From the NCBI GenBank assembly GCA_035528065.1, contig DATKZH010000434.1:1-64000 (forward strand): DNA of 64,000 nt. Reading direction: 5' to 3'. This document shows positions 45,639-58,180 of this stretch, in pieces. This stretch comes from DATKZH01 sp035528065 (GTDB lineage Bacteria; Planctomycetota; Planctomycetia; Pirellulales; Thermoguttaceae). The first letter of the stretch is position 1; the number at the start of each line of letters is the position of its first letter. The notes below the pieces were generated by a model. The model saw nothing but the letters and a program-made list of their open reading frames with translations, did no database searches and was not told the DNA's origin. The position numbers and the translations under genes are program-made.

Positions 45639-47204
45639 TTACCCCGCCGCCGGCGCGGCTTGGGGCAGCTCCTGCTGAAGGCGGTCGGCCAGGAGGCTTC
45701 GCAGGTCGGCGGCCTTGTCGGGGGCGGCTTCCAGGACGTTCTTCGTCTGCCCGGGGTCCTGCTCCAGGTCGTAGAGGCACGGCCCCGCGCCGCGGTTGTT
45801 GCCCTGGATGTGCTGGAAGTAGTGCCACCGCTTGTCGCGGACCGAGGCGAAGGTGCCGAACTGCGTGAACACGCGGTCCTGGAGCTTGTCGGACCGGCCC
45901 GAAACCAGCGACCACATGTTTTGGCCGTCCATCTGCTCCTGGTCGTCGATCCCCAGCATGTGGCAGAACGTGGGGGCGAAGTCGATCGCCGAGACGAGCT
46001 CCGCGACGCGCTTGCCCGACGTGCTGCGGTCCGGGTGGCGGATGAACAGCGGCAGTTGCATCACCAGCGAATTCAACAGGGCGGCCTGCTTCTGGACGTA
46101 GCCCAGCTCGCCGAGGTGCGTGCCGTGGTCGGTGGTGAAGACGACGATCGTGTCGTCCAAGAGCTTCATCTTCTCCATCGACTCCATCAGCCGCCCGATG
46201 CAGTGGTCGACGTAGCTGACCTCGGCGGCGTACAGGTCGCGGATGACGGGCAAGTGCGGGGTGAAGTCGGGCTGGTTCTTGCCGCCCTGGACCCCGTAGC
46301 CGAAGAGGAACCGCTCGAACCCGTAGTCGTCGCGATACATCTTCTGGAACCGGGGCGGGGCGTCCCACGGCTCGTGCGGATCGAACATCTCCACCCAGAG
46401 CATGAACGGCCTGTTGGTCGCGTTCTGCCGGAGCCACTTGGTCGCCCGGGAGACCGTCTGCGCGGCCATGTAGTCGTCCTCCGTCTCCCAGCTTTGCGAG
46501 TTCCTCATGTACGTCCGCATCGCGTTGTCGTACGACGGATTCCACAGATCGGCCGGCATGTGGTCCCTGGGCTGGAACTGCTCCTTGGGGCCGCCCAGGT
46601 ATTGGTCGCTCTCGTGTCCGCGGATCCACTCCCAGGTGTCGAAGCCGGCGTGGAGGTTCATGTCGGGCTTGAAGTAGTGGTAGACGTCGCAGATCAGCCC
46701 CGTCCAGAAGCCATGCGCCCCGAGGACCTGGGCCACGTTGACGTCCTCGGCCGGGTGCGGGATCCAGGCCGCGCCGGGCACGACCGACTTGCCCGTGTGA
46801 TAGCAGCGCCGGCAGGGGATCGTCGGCAGCCCGTCGGCGAAGGCGTTGTCGAACACCACGCTCTGGGCCGCCAATTGATCGAGGCAGGGCGTCTTGATCC
46901 GCTCGGCCCCGTAGGCCCCGAGGTGGTCGAGCCGGAGGGTGTCGGCGATGATCACGACCAGGTTCAGGCCGTTCGACTTGGCCGTCTTCTTGATCGCCCG
47001 GCCGGCGCGGTTGCGGACCCCGCGTTCCTGCATCTCCTTCTGATCGGGCCTCAGCTCGTCGGGCTCGGCTGCCTTGGCCTGCTCCGCCCCCTGGGACGCC
47101 CCGGCATACGCCGCGGCCCCGGCGGCCCCCAGACCTACCCGAGCGAGGAAGCCGCGCCGATCCACGTTGCTGCCCTTGGCACGGTTTTCTTCGTCACGTT
47201 TCAT
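45639..47204 (-). CDS. Tat-exported sulfatase-fold hydrolase with Thr at the nucleophile site
   Basis: The 521-residue protein has a twin-arginine signal (DRRGFLARVGLG) and an alkaline phosphatase/sulfatase fold: metal Asp88 (IIADTLRLDHLGAYG), the second metal site FTTDHGTHLGELG, and a C-terminal LYDLEQDPGQTKNV. The formylglycine motif C/S-x-P-x-R reads T128-I-P-C-R132, so the residue normally converted to formylglycine is Thr. Thr nucleophiles occur in phosphodiesterases and phosphotransferases of the same superfamily, so sulfatase activity should not be assumed. ATG at 47204 with GGGAG upstream. A kinase-SUMF1 gene lies immediately upstream. Confidence 0.88.
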   Translation of the reverse strand: MKRDEENRAKGSNVDRRGFLARVGLGAAGAAAYAGASQGAEQAKAAEPDELRPDQKEMQERGVRNRAGRAIKKTAKSNGLNLVVIIADTLRLDHLGAYGAERIKTPCLDQLAAQSVVFDNAFADGLPTIPCRRCYHTGKSVVPGAAWIPHPAEDVNVAQVLGAHGFWTGLICDVYHYFKPDMNLHAGFDTWEWIRGHESDQYLGGPKEQFQPRDHMPADLWNPSYDNAMRTYMRNSQSWETEDDYMAAQTVSRATKWLRQNATNRPFMLWVEMFDPHEPWDAPPRFQKMYRDDYGFERFLFGYGVQGGKNQPDFTPHLPVIRDLYAAEVSYVDHCIGRLMESMEKMKLLDDTIVVFTTDHGTHLGELGYVQKQAALLNSLVMQLPLFIRHPDRSTSGKRVAELVSAIDFAPTFCHMLGIDDQEQMDGQNMWSLVSGRSDKLQDRVFTQFGTFASVRDKRWHYFQHIQGNNRGAGPCLYDLEQDPGQTKNVLEAAPDKAADLRSLLADRLQQELPQAAPAAG

Positions 47205-47390
47205 GATCTCGCTCCCTCATGTCCTGAATGTCTTGGCGGTCGTTCGCTTGGGACGTGCCCTTGCCGGAGAGCCTACTCCCGCGACGAGGCGACGTCAAGA
47301 AATGCGAGATCATTCCCCGGTCCCGCCGGGAAAGGTCGATTGGGCAGCGGGCAATCGCAGGGAGTAGCCGCGAGTTTTCTGTTCGCGGCG

Positions 47391-50015
47391 CTATTGCGCC
47401 GATTCCGGGATCTCGCAGACCACGCGGAAGCCGCCCGTGTTGCTGCTGAAGGACATGTCCCGCGCGACGGCTCGGCAGGCAGAGCTGCAAAGCCACGTGG
47501 CGCTGTTCCACGCGGCGCCGCGGAAGATCCGTACGGTCCCGGAATCGGGGCCGGGCGGGTCTTCGACCGGAGACCGTTCGTAGTAACGGGGATCGTACCA
47601 GTCCCGGCACCATTCCCAAGCGTTGCCGTGCGTGCCGTACAGTCCGAACGCGTTGGGACGGCCCGTACCCCCGGGAGACGTATAGGGATGACCGTCGTCC
47701 CAGGAGACCGTATCCGGGACCGTCGGGAGGACCCGCTTCAGCGCGGCGTCCGCGATGTTGGCGGAACCGGCCAAACGCGGGAGGTCGTCGCCGCAGTACC
47801 AGCGGGTCGTCGTGCCTGCCCGGCAGACGTACTCCCATTCCGCCTCGGTCGGCAAGCGATACGCCTTGCTCTCCTCTTGACCGAGCCACTCACAGAAAGC
47901 GGCCGCATCGTTCCAGCTCACCAGGACGACGGGGTGATCTGCGTCCTGGGCGTAGCCGGGCGTGCGCCACGTGAGCTGCGGCAAGGTCTGGTGCTTGTAG
48001 CTCCCGTCCGGCTGGGCCAGGTAGAAGCCGCGTCCTTGCCCGCTCCTCTCCGCATCGGTCTTGTGCCCCGTCGCTTCCACGAATCGGCGGAACTGGTCGA
48101 CGGTGGTCTCATGCTGACCGACGTAGAAGGGGCGGGTCAATCGGACACGGTGCCGGGGCCCCTCGCTGCGCACACTCTCCAGGTATTCCCCGACCACTCC
48201 CTGCCGAGTCGCTTCGGCGACGTGCTGATCGATCTCCGACTGCGGGGCGCCCATTTCGTATTCGCCCGGCGGGATGAGGACAAGCTTCATGCCAATGGAG
48301 TTGGTCGTTTCCACCGGTACGCCCAAGTGTTTGGCCCAAGCCCGCTGGCACCGCTTCGCCTGGGCCGTGCTGAATGGAGCGACGGCATCCGGCAGCGTAT
48401 CCTCGGGATCGGCCTGCGACGCCGGCGGAGCAGCATTTGCCATCGGTACGCCGGAATCGTCGGCCGGCGTCTGAGGTTCCGACCGGGGGCCCCGCTGCGG
48501 TTCCGCTTGGGGTTTCGGCGGGCGTGCGCCTTCTTCGGTCGAAGCCTCGACCGCCGCCGGCTGCGCTTTGGGAAGGTCCGTGTCTGCGGGCCATTGGCCG
48601 CTCGTGCCCGGCGGAGGTTCCTGTTCTTCTTGCCCGGTCGACTCGACGGCGCCTTCGGCCGGCCGCGCGACGACTTCGCCTTCCGGCGGCTTTCGTCCAT
48701 CCTCGCCACCGCGGCCGAGCAGGAGAAAGAGCATCGCCGCGACCACGACCAGCGCGGCCGCTCCGCCCGCGATCCCGAGGTAGAGCTTCGCCGGCGACCC
48801 CTTGCGCGGGATCAGCTTCTTCCAGGCGCTCCGCGCGGTTCCTCGCTCGACCTGAGAGCGGAGCGTTTGCTCGGCCGCGGGGGCGGGCGGCGGCTCGGGC
48901 GCGGCTTCCCGTTGCGAGAGGTGTTGGAGGAACGAGGTCAGGGCGCCGTCCCCGGACGCTTCGGCAGCCGCCGCGCGGGCGGCCGGCTCCCGCCGGTCCA
49001 CGCAGGCTTCCAGGGCGCCGATCACTTCGGTCATCGACTGGTAGCGGTCTTCGGGCGCCTTGGCCAGCATCTTCCGGCAGACGGCGTCGAGCTCGGCCGG
49101 CACGTCGGGCCGGGCATCGCACAGCGAGGGAATCGGGTCCTCGCGATGGGCGAGCAGGATCCTGATCAGCGTCTCGCCGTCGTACGGCTTCTTGCCGGTC
49201 AAGAGGCGATAGAGCGTACAGCCGAGTGAGTAAACGTCGGCTCGATGGTCGGCGCGATGCGTGTCTTCGGCCTGCTCCGGGGCCATGTAGTCGCAGGTCC
49301 CCATCACCTGGCCGGTTGACGTCAGGCGATCCTCGCCCGTCTCCTCACCCTCGAACACGCGGGCCAGCCCCATGTCGAGGATCTTGACGGTGCCCCTCTT
49401 ATCCACCAACAGGTTGCCCGGTTTGATGTCGCGGTGGACGACGCCTTCGGAGTGTGCGTACTCGAGCCCACGGGCCGCCTGGACGACGTAGTCAACCGCC
49501 TCGTGGACGGGCAGAAGCCCTCGCTCCGCCGCGAGCTGAGCCAGGTCCTTGCCGTCGACGTACTGCATCACGAGGAAGTGAATCCCCTCGGCTTCGCCTG
49601 CATCGAAGGCGGTCACGATATTGGGGTGTTGCAGCTTGGCCGCGGCCCTTGCCTCGCGCCGGAACCGCTGGACGGCCTCGGGTAAGTGCATCGCCCTGCG
49701 CGGCAGCACCTTCAAGGCGACGATACGATCCATCGTGCGGTGTCGGGCCTTGAGCACTTGCCCCATGCCGCCGGCGCCGATCTGATCGAGCACCGTGTAT
49801 TCGCCGAAAACCAGGCCCTTGATTTTCCCCTGATAGACGGCCGACGCCTGATACCGCGTGAGCCTCTTGGCCCGGAGCAGCTCCCGGGCAAGCCCTTGCG
49901 CGTCCTTCGGCCGACGCTCCGGCGGGAGGCCCTCCTGAAACGCCGTGAGCTCGTCTGTCGAGAACAGGCTGCTACGCGTGAGGTTTTCGACGAACTGGTC
50001 GAGCGAGATTGCCAT
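47391..50015 (-). CDS. Ser/Thr protein kinase fused to SUMF1 (formylglycine-generating-like) domain
   Basis: The protein has 874 residues. A kinase domain (about 73-345: IGAGGMGQV, HRDIKPGN, DMGLARVF in place of DFG) is followed by a TM helix (about 408-430), a Pro/Glu-rich linker and a SUMF1 domain from about 568 (NSIGMKLVLIPPGEYEMG, RLPTEAEWEYVCRAGTTTRW, HGNAWEWCRDWYD, GFRVVCE). The topology places the kinase inside and SUMF1 outside. A Cys pair (CSSAC) lies in the final repeat, close to where true FGE carries its redox Cys, but spacing differs. ATG at 50015. Such fusions are planctomycete signatures; whether the SUMF1 domain is catalytic is open. Confidence 0.92.
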   Translation of the reverse strand: MAISLDQFVENLTRSSLFSTDELTAFQEGLPPERRPKDAQGLARELLRAKRLTRYQASAVYQGKIKGLVFGEYTVLDQIGAGGMGQVLKARHRTMDRIVALKVLPRRAMHLPEAVQRFRREARAAAKLQHPNIVTAFDAGEAEGIHFLVMQYVDGKDLAQLAAERGLLPVHEAVDYVVQAARGLEYAHSEGVVHRDIKPGNLLVDKRGTVKILDMGLARVFEGEETGEDRLTSTGQVMGTCDYMAPEQAEDTHRADHRADVYSLGCTLYRLLTGKKPYDGETLIRILLAHREDPIPSLCDARPDVPAELDAVCRKMLAKAPEDRYQSMTEVIGALEACVDRREPAARAAAAEASGDGALTSFLQHLSQREAAPEPPPAPAAEQTLRSQVERGTARSAWKKLIPRKGSPAKLYLGIAGGAAALVVVAAMLFLLLGRGGEDGRKPPEGEVVARPAEGAVESTGQEEQEPPPGTSGQWPADTDLPKAQPAAVEASTEEGARPPKPQAEPQRGPRSEPQTPADDSGVPMANAAPPASQADPEDTLPDAVAPFSTAQAKRCQRAWAKHLGVPVETTNSIGMKLVLIPPGEYEMGAPQSEIDQHVAEATRQGVVGEYLESVRSEGPRHRVRLTRPFYVGQHETTVDQFRRFVEATGHKTDAERSGQGRGFYLAQPDGSYKHQTLPQLTWRTPGYAQDADHPVVLVSWNDAAAFCEWLGQEESKAYRLPTEAEWEYVCRAGTTTRWYCGDDLPRLAGSANIADAALKRVLPTVPDTVSWDDGHPYTSPGGTGRPNAFGLYGTHGNAWEWCRDWYDPRYYERSPVEDPPGPDSGTVRIFRGAAWNSATWLCSSACRAVARDMSFSSNTGGFRVVCEIPESAQ

Positions 50016-50141
50016 GCAGATGCGACTCGATGGATGCCGAAAACTCTATGTTAACTCGCCCGGCATCGAAAAGGCAACCGGCGCCGCTCTTGCGAGGGGA
50101 TCTCTGGGACTCCCGTGGTGCACGGCCGCGAAGGCGACCGG

Positions 50142-51803
50142 TCACAGTACGTCTTCCAGGGCCTGCTTGAGCGAGGCGTATTCCACGCGTTTCCCGTACT
50201 TCGCCTTCCATCCGGCCCGGGCCACCAGATCGCGGACGCGGGCCTTCATGCCGGCGAAGGCGAAGCCGATGCCTCGTGGCTGGTAGTCGTCGATGAGCTC
50301 CTCCAGCGTGCTCACGGCCGTGGCGTCGATATCGTTGGCCGCGGACATGTCCAGCAGCACCCAAGCGACGTCCTGACGCTCCGCCAGCCGCTGCCTCAGC
50401 CGGTCCTCCACGAATCGAGCGTTGGCGAAGTAGAGCGACGCGTCGACCCGGAGGATGAGCACGTTGGGGTAGGTCCGGGCGTTCGGGTAGCGGGCCAGAT
50501 CGCGAAAGACGCCCTCCTCGGCGACGTAGCCGAGCTCGGCCATGTGCGGCCGGGAGCTCCGCCAGACGAACAACGCCAGCGACAGCGCGACGCCGGTCAG
50601 CACGCCCGGCTCCACGTCCAGGATCAGCGTGGCCAGGAACGTGACGAGGAAGGTGACGCCGTCGGCCCTCTTCACCTTGTACAGCCGGAGGCCCTCCTTG
50701 ACCTCGATCAGCCCGACCACCGCCACGATGACCACCGCCGCCAGCACGGCCTTGGGGAGATAGTGGAACAGCGGCGTCAGAAACAACAGCGTGAGCACGA
50801 CCGCCGCGGCGGTGACCAGCGAGGCCAAAAGCGTCTTCGCCCCGGCACTGTAGCTGACCGCCGTCCGCGAGAACCCGCCGGTGACCGGATAGCCCGAAAA
50901 CAGCCCCGCCGCGACGTTCGCCAGACCCAGCGCCCGCAGCTCCTGGTTCGGGTCGACCCGGTACTTCTCTCGAGCGGCGATCGACTGGGCGATGGCGATC
51001 GACTCGAGGAAGCCGACCAGCGCGATGGTAATCGCCGTCGGCGCGAGCGAACTCGCTGCGTGCCAATCGAGCTTGGGTGGCGAGAAACCGGGCAGCCCGC
51101 CGGGCACGGCCCCGACCACGGCCACGCCGTGGGTGTCCAGTCGCAAGAGCCAGACCAGCAGCGTCGCCAGAATCACGACGGTCATCGCGCTGGGGAAACG
51201 GGGCCAGCGCTTCCTGAAGAGGGCCAAGACCGCGATGCTCGCTCCGCCGACGGCCAGGGTGATCGGGCTCGTCTGGCCGATCCGCACGGCCGCCTCGGCC
51301 GCCAGCGTGAACACCGAATCACCCTGGGCCAGCGGAATCCCCAGCAAGTGCTTCAACTGGCTGAAGCAGATGATCAAAGCCGCGGCCGACGTGAACCCGG
51401 CGATCACCGCCCGGGAAAGGAAATTCAGCAAGAACCCCGCGCGCAACAGGCCCAGCGCCAGTTGCGCGAGGCCCACCAGCAGCGCCAGAAGCAGGACCAG
51501 GGTGAGATACTCCTGCGAGCCGGGCTTGGCCAGGGCGGAGCACTTCGCGGCGACCAGAAGCGAGATGATCGCGACGGGGCCGACGGCCAATTGCCGGGAC
51601 GAGCCGAAAAGCGCGTAGACCATTAGCGGGGCCACGCAGGCGTAGAGTCCCACGACCGGCGGCAGTCCCGCCAACATGGCGTAGGCCATCGCCTGGGGCA
51701 CGAGCATCACGGCGACGGTCAGCCCGGCCAACAGGTCCGCCCGGAGATGGCCCCGCTCGTATCGGCGAAGCCACCCCCAGGCGGGGACGATCTTCTCGAT
51801 CAT
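50142..51803 (-). CDS. SulP family sulfate/anion transporter with STAS domain
   Basis: The 553-residue protein has about 10-12 transmembrane helices, with the SulP signature near the start (DLLAGLTVAVMLVPQAMAYA, PVVGLYACVAPLMVYALFG). The C-terminal STAS domain runs from about 430 (VLILRVDASLYFANA, WVLLDMSAANDIDATAVSTL). SulP proteins carry sulfate, bicarbonate or other anions. ATG at 51803. It follows the two YeeE/YedE genes in the same direction (48-nt gap), which points to sulfate or a sulfur oxyanion as substrate. Confidence 0.93.
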   Translation of the reverse strand: MIEKIVPAWGWLRRYERGHLRADLLAGLTVAVMLVPQAMAYAMLAGLPPVVGLYACVAPLMVYALFGSSRQLAVGPVAIISLLVAAKCSALAKPGSQEYLTLVLLLALLVGLAQLALGLLRAGFLLNFLSRAVIAGFTSAAALIICFSQLKHLLGIPLAQGDSVFTLAAEAAVRIGQTSPITLAVGGASIAVLALFRKRWPRFPSAMTVVILATLLVWLLRLDTHGVAVVGAVPGGLPGFSPPKLDWHAASSLAPTAITIALVGFLESIAIAQSIAAREKYRVDPNQELRALGLANVAAGLFSGYPVTGGFSRTAVSYSAGAKTLLASLVTAAAVVLTLLFLTPLFHYLPKAVLAAVVIVAVVGLIEVKEGLRLYKVKRADGVTFLVTFLATLILDVEPGVLTGVALSLALFVWRSSRPHMAELGYVAEEGVFRDLARYPNARTYPNVLILRVDASLYFANARFVEDRLRQRLAERQDVAWVLLDMSAANDIDATAVSTLEELIDDYQPRGIGFAFAGMKARVRDLVARAGWKAKYGKRVEYASLKQALEDVL

Positions 51804-51851
51804 CGGTCCGCCTCGATGCGTTCGGGTTGAGGCACTCCGTCCCCGTGCCGG

Positions 51852-52409
51852 CTAGAGTCCCGCGAGCTCGAGAGACGCGAGCAGCAACACGAGGGCGGCG
51901 GCCACCGGCACGACCACCACCCATGCATTCACCCGGAAAAGCTCCGGCAGCGTCACGGAGCCGAAGTCGCCTCGGTTGAGGAGGCCGACGTTGAGCTTGG
52001 GATACAAGGCGGCGAAGAGCCCGGCCCCGACGAGGATGCCGGTCACCCCGCCCACGAGCGCGTCGAGATAGCCGTTCCCGACGGCCCCGGCCAACGTGCC
52101 GGGACAGTAGCCGAGGACCCCGAACCCGACTCCGAAGATCAGGCCTCCGATGACCGTTGCCCCGACGGACCCCGGCTTGGGATGCAACTGGGCCAGGCCG
52201 AGGCTCTTGAGCAGGTGCACGCCGATCATTCCGGTGATCACGGCCGAGAGCATGATCTTGACGACCGTGAAGTCCTCGAAAAGGAGTTGGCCGATGATCA
52301 CGTCGTACTTGGTCACGCCCCCTTTCTGGAGCAGGAAGCCGAAGACGACGCCCGCCAACAGCCCCAAGACGAGCTGAAGCCCCTTTTTCGCGTGGATCGT
52401 CGTGAGCAT
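51852..52409 (-). CDS. YeeE/YedE (DUF395) half-transporter, second subunit
   Basis: The 185-residue protein has about five transmembrane helices and the family motif GFGVLGYCPGTLAGAVGNGY with its conserved Cys. YeeE/YedE (TsuA-like) proteins import thiosulfate or related sulfur species through conserved Cys residues. At half the size of TsuA, it resembles the PmpB-type subunit. ATG at 52409 has GGAGGAG upstream. It lies 14 nt after the other half gene, so the pair probably forms one channel. Confidence 0.9.
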   Translation of the reverse strand: MLTTIHAKKGLQLVLGLLAGVVFGFLLQKGGVTKYDVIIGQLLFEDFTVVKIMLSAVITGMIGVHLLKSLGLAQLHPKPGSVGATVIGGLIFGVGFGVLGYCPGTLAGAVGNGYLDALVGGVTGILVGAGLFAALYPKLNVGLLNRGDFGSVTLPELFRVNAWVVVVPVAAALVLLLASLELAGL

Positions 52410-52423
52410 TTCGTCTCCTCCCA

Positions 52424-52945
52424 CTACGCGGCAAGCACTTGGAAGAGGATCATCGCCGTGGCGATGCCGCCCGCGAAGAAGCACATCGCGGCGATCCAAC
52501 CGCTCAGCGCCAGTTGCAGCGTGCCGCTGATTCCGTGGCCACTGGTGCAACCGCCGGCCCAGCGTGCCCCCAGGCCCAGGAGGATGCCGCCGAGGAAGGC
52601 CACGATCAGGCGCCCCAGCGCGCCGGGCCCGAACGCGACGGCCCACCGGCTCGACACCCACTTGAGCTCGAAGTCTCCCGAGAGCGTGGCCGCGAGGAAC
52701 GCCCCGATCACCACGCCGGCCACCAGCATCCATTCCCAGTCGATTTCCGGGGCAAACTTCTGGTAATAGGGCTTTTCTTTCACCTTTGCGCCGCGGAACA
52801 GGCGTTCGAGCATCCCGCTGGAGCGGGCGAATGCGGTCGAGCAGCCGAGCGGCTTGTCGGAAAGGAGAAAGGTCAGACAGCTCAACAGCCCGATGCCGAT
52901 CCCGACGGCATAGGGCGACCACTGCGTCATCGTGATCCAGTCCAT
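52424..52945 (-). CDS. YeeE/YedE (DUF395) half-transporter, first subunit
   Basis: The 173-residue protein has about five transmembrane helices and two conserved Cys motifs, SDKPLGCSTAFARSSGMLER and GARWAGGCTSGHGISG, matching the PmpA/TsuA family. It probably pairs with the next gene to make a sulfur-compound transporter. ATG at 52945 has GGAGGTG 6 nt upstream and is preferred over ATG 52960. It follows the persulfide dioxygenase fusion gene by 36 nt. Confidence 0.9.
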   Translation of the reverse strand: MDWITMTQWSPYAVGIGIGLLSCLTFLLSDKPLGCSTAFARSSGMLERLFRGAKVKEKPYYQKFAPEIDWEWMLVAGVVIGAFLAATLSGDFELKWVSSRWAVAFGPGALGRLIVAFLGGILLGLGARWAGGCTSGHGISGTLQLALSGWIAAMCFFAGGIATAMILFQVLAA

Positions 52946-52981
52946 CCGGGGCACCTCCATCACGGGAAGGGAGTCTCGCCG

Positions 52982-54409
52982 CTATCCAAGCTCCTTGCCG
53001 AGGAACCGCGTGCCGTGCGGTCCGACGCACATCGGGCAGGCCGGTCCGAGCCCGGCGGCCGCGTAGCCCGTCATCCCGCCCGCCGCGTTCATCACCCGCT
53101 CGAACCCGTGCTGTCGCAGGATGCTTGCCGCCAGGCTGGAGCGATGCCCGGTGCTGCATAGGGCGACGACCGGAATCGAGGGGGCCAGCTCGTTGTGTCG
53201 AGTCCGCAGCTCCGGCGCGGGGACGTTGATCGCACCCTGGACGTGGGCTTGTTCAAACTCGCGGGGGGCGCGGACGTCGATAAGCTGGAACTTCTCTTCG
53301 CCCGTGGCCATGGCGTGCAACTCCTGCGGGGAGATCTGGCCCACGTGTGCCGTGGGCAACCCCGCTTTCGCCCAGGCGAACATGCCGCCGTCCAGATATC
53401 CTACGACCTGATCGAGACCCACGCGTCGAAGCCACGTGGCGGCTTCGGCGGCTTGATCGGCCGTCTGGGCGACGAGCAAGATCTCGGCCTGCGGGGGCAG
53501 CACCCAGCCGGCGAACGTGGCGAAGTTGCCGCCGAAATCGATGTGCCATGCGCCGGGGACGTGCTGACCGCCAAAGGAGTCGTAAGGCCGGACGTCCAGA
53601 ATGATCGCGCCGTCGCCCTCGGCCGCCTTCCGGAAGGCGTCGGGGGCCATGGGCATGGGGGCCGGCAACTGCCGCACCAGGGCCGGCCCCTTCGCATTGA
53701 TCGCGCTACAGCGACTGAAGTGGTCCGGGGCGCCGGGCATATTCGTGGTGAGCGAGCGCACGAATTCGTCCCGGTCCCGGATCTGGAGCGCCGCGTTGTA
53801 TTTCCGCTCGTAGCCGATCGTGCTGGTCCGCATCGCCCCCATGGCGCGGCCGCATAGCGAGCCCGCACCGTGGGCGGGGTAGACCGTGCAGAAGTCGGGC
53901 AGCGTGAGCAGCTTCTCGTGCAGCGAGTCGAAGAGCCGGGAGGCCAGTTGCCGGGCCTGGCCGGGAAACAGGTCCGGCCGGCCCACGTCGCCCACGAACA
54001 GCGTGTCGCCGCAGAACGCGCCGGCCGGCTCGTCGCCCCGGGCCTTGTCGGCGACCACGTAGGAGATGTGCTCGGGCGTGTGGCCGGGCGTCTCGCGGAC
54101 CTCGACGATCATGTCCTCGATCTCGAATCGGTCGCCTTCCACCAGCGCAACGTGGTCGAAGGCGCACTCCCCCGATTTCGGGGCATAGATCTTCGCCCCG
54201 GTCCTCTCGGCAAGATCCAGATGCCCGGAAACGAAATCGGCGTGCAGATGCGTTTCGAGGACGTGCGTGATTCTCATTTGCAGCTCTTTGGCTGCGTCGA
54301 GATAGATTTGAACGTCGCGGCGCGGGTCGACGATCGCACACGTCTCCGATCCTCCCAGCAGGTAGGAGCTGTGGGCGAGTCCTTTGACAAAGAACTGTTG
54401 CACGAACAT
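52982..54409 (-). CDS. CstB-like fusion: MBL-fold persulfide dioxygenase plus two rhodanese domains
   Basis: The 475-residue protein has a metallo-beta-lactamase-fold domain with THLHADFVSGH (H54, H56, D58), the iron-binding motif of persulfide dioxygenases, and ETPGHTPEHISY. Two rhodanese domains follow: the first (about 265-355) lacks the catalytic Cys (reads LLVAQTADQ), and the second (about 370-450) has it (ALCSTGHRSS). CstB-type enzymes convert persulfides to thiosulfate. ATG at 54409 has GGAGG 7 nt upstream. It leads an operon with two YeeE/YedE genes and SulP, consistent with sulfane-sulfur detoxification. A good promoter lies at 54641-54668. Confidence 0.92.
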   Translation of the reverse strand: MFVQQFFVKGLAHSSYLLGGSETCAIVDPRRDVQIYLDAAKELQMRITHVLETHLHADFVSGHLDLAERTGAKIYAPKSGECAFDHVALVEGDRFEIEDMIVEVRETPGHTPEHISYVVADKARGDEPAGAFCGDTLFVGDVGRPDLFPGQARQLASRLFDSLHEKLLTLPDFCTVYPAHGAGSLCGRAMGAMRTSTIGYERKYNAALQIRDRDEFVRSLTTNMPGAPDHFSRCSAINAKGPALVRQLPAPMPMAPDAFRKAAEGDGAIILDVRPYDSFGGQHVPGAWHIDFGGNFATFAGWVLPPQAEILLVAQTADQAAEAATWLRRVGLDQVVGYLDGGMFAWAKAGLPTAHVGQISPQELHAMATGEEKFQLIDVRAPREFEQAHVQGAINVPAPELRTRHNELAPSIPVVALCSTGHRSSLAASILRQHGFERVMNAAGGMTGYAAAGLGPACPMCVGPHGTRFLGKELG

Positions 54410-54640
54410 CAGCTACCTCCTCGTTTGAAGCACATTTCCTTCACGGCCGGTGAGGGGGGAACCTGCGCGCCGGTTCGGGCCGACGCGCTTGGCTCGGGCG
54501 CTTGGCTCAGGAACGCGGCCGCTCGCCAAGGCCGCTTCGCGCGTCGTCGTGAGTGAGCCGTGTTCCTCGCGCGCCGTGGCGTCGGCGCAGGTGTTCGCCC
54601 GGCCGCCGACCGCGGGCCCCTCATCCTCGCCTACGACCGG

Positions 54641-54668
54641 ATTGTCCTCGCCGAAAAAAGGATGTCAA
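54641..54668 (-). promoter_or_regulatory. Candidate sigma-70 promoter for the sulfur operon
   Basis: On the minus strand, consensus TTGACA (54663-54668) is followed after 16 nt by GACAAT (54641-54646). It lies about 230 nt upstream of the persulfide dioxygenase start. The remainder of the 54410-54747 gap holds no recognised gene. Confidence 0.5.
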
Positions 54669-54747
54669 GCCAGCACCCCCCTGGAGCCTGGGCAAACGAA
54701 GCCGACTTGCGCCCGTTGCCCGGTTATGACGCACCTTCGGGGGGGGG

Positions 54748-57948
<3,201 letters not shown>

Positions 57949-58056
57949 GGTTCGTGGTTCCTTCGCGCAATCTCGATGATGCCCCGTCCGAGGGCGACGG
58001 GACGATAGGCTCCAACACAGTCACGATTTCAGATCAGACGCACTTGATCACGGTCT

Positions 58057-58180
58057 TAGGACCGGCGAATCAATTACTGTCGCGTTTTCCGATGTACTCC
58101 TCACGCTCCGCGTGAAGGTGTGCCGCTTGGCCTCACGCGGAGCGTGAGGAGTACGACACTTATTGATTCGCCGGTCCTTA
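58057..58180. mobile_element. Palindromic MITE-like element at the end of guaA
   Basis: Perfect 16-bp outer inverted repeats (GGACCGGCGAATCAAT at 58059-58074 and its complement at 58162-58177) enclose a perfect 22-bp inner inverted repeat (58094-58115 and 58133-58154) built on CTCCTCACGCTCCGCGTGA. No coding sequence. The right end overlaps the TAA stop of the GMP synthase gene at 58178-58180, so the element supplies that stop. It may also serve as terminator hairpin. Confidence 0.85.

Noticed and set aside
45324..49229. A 1301-codon open frame on the plus strand opposite the sulfatase and kinase genes
   Set aside because: It is antisense to two genes with clear domains, has compositionally biased sequence, and no family motif. 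Long antisense frames are common at this GC content.
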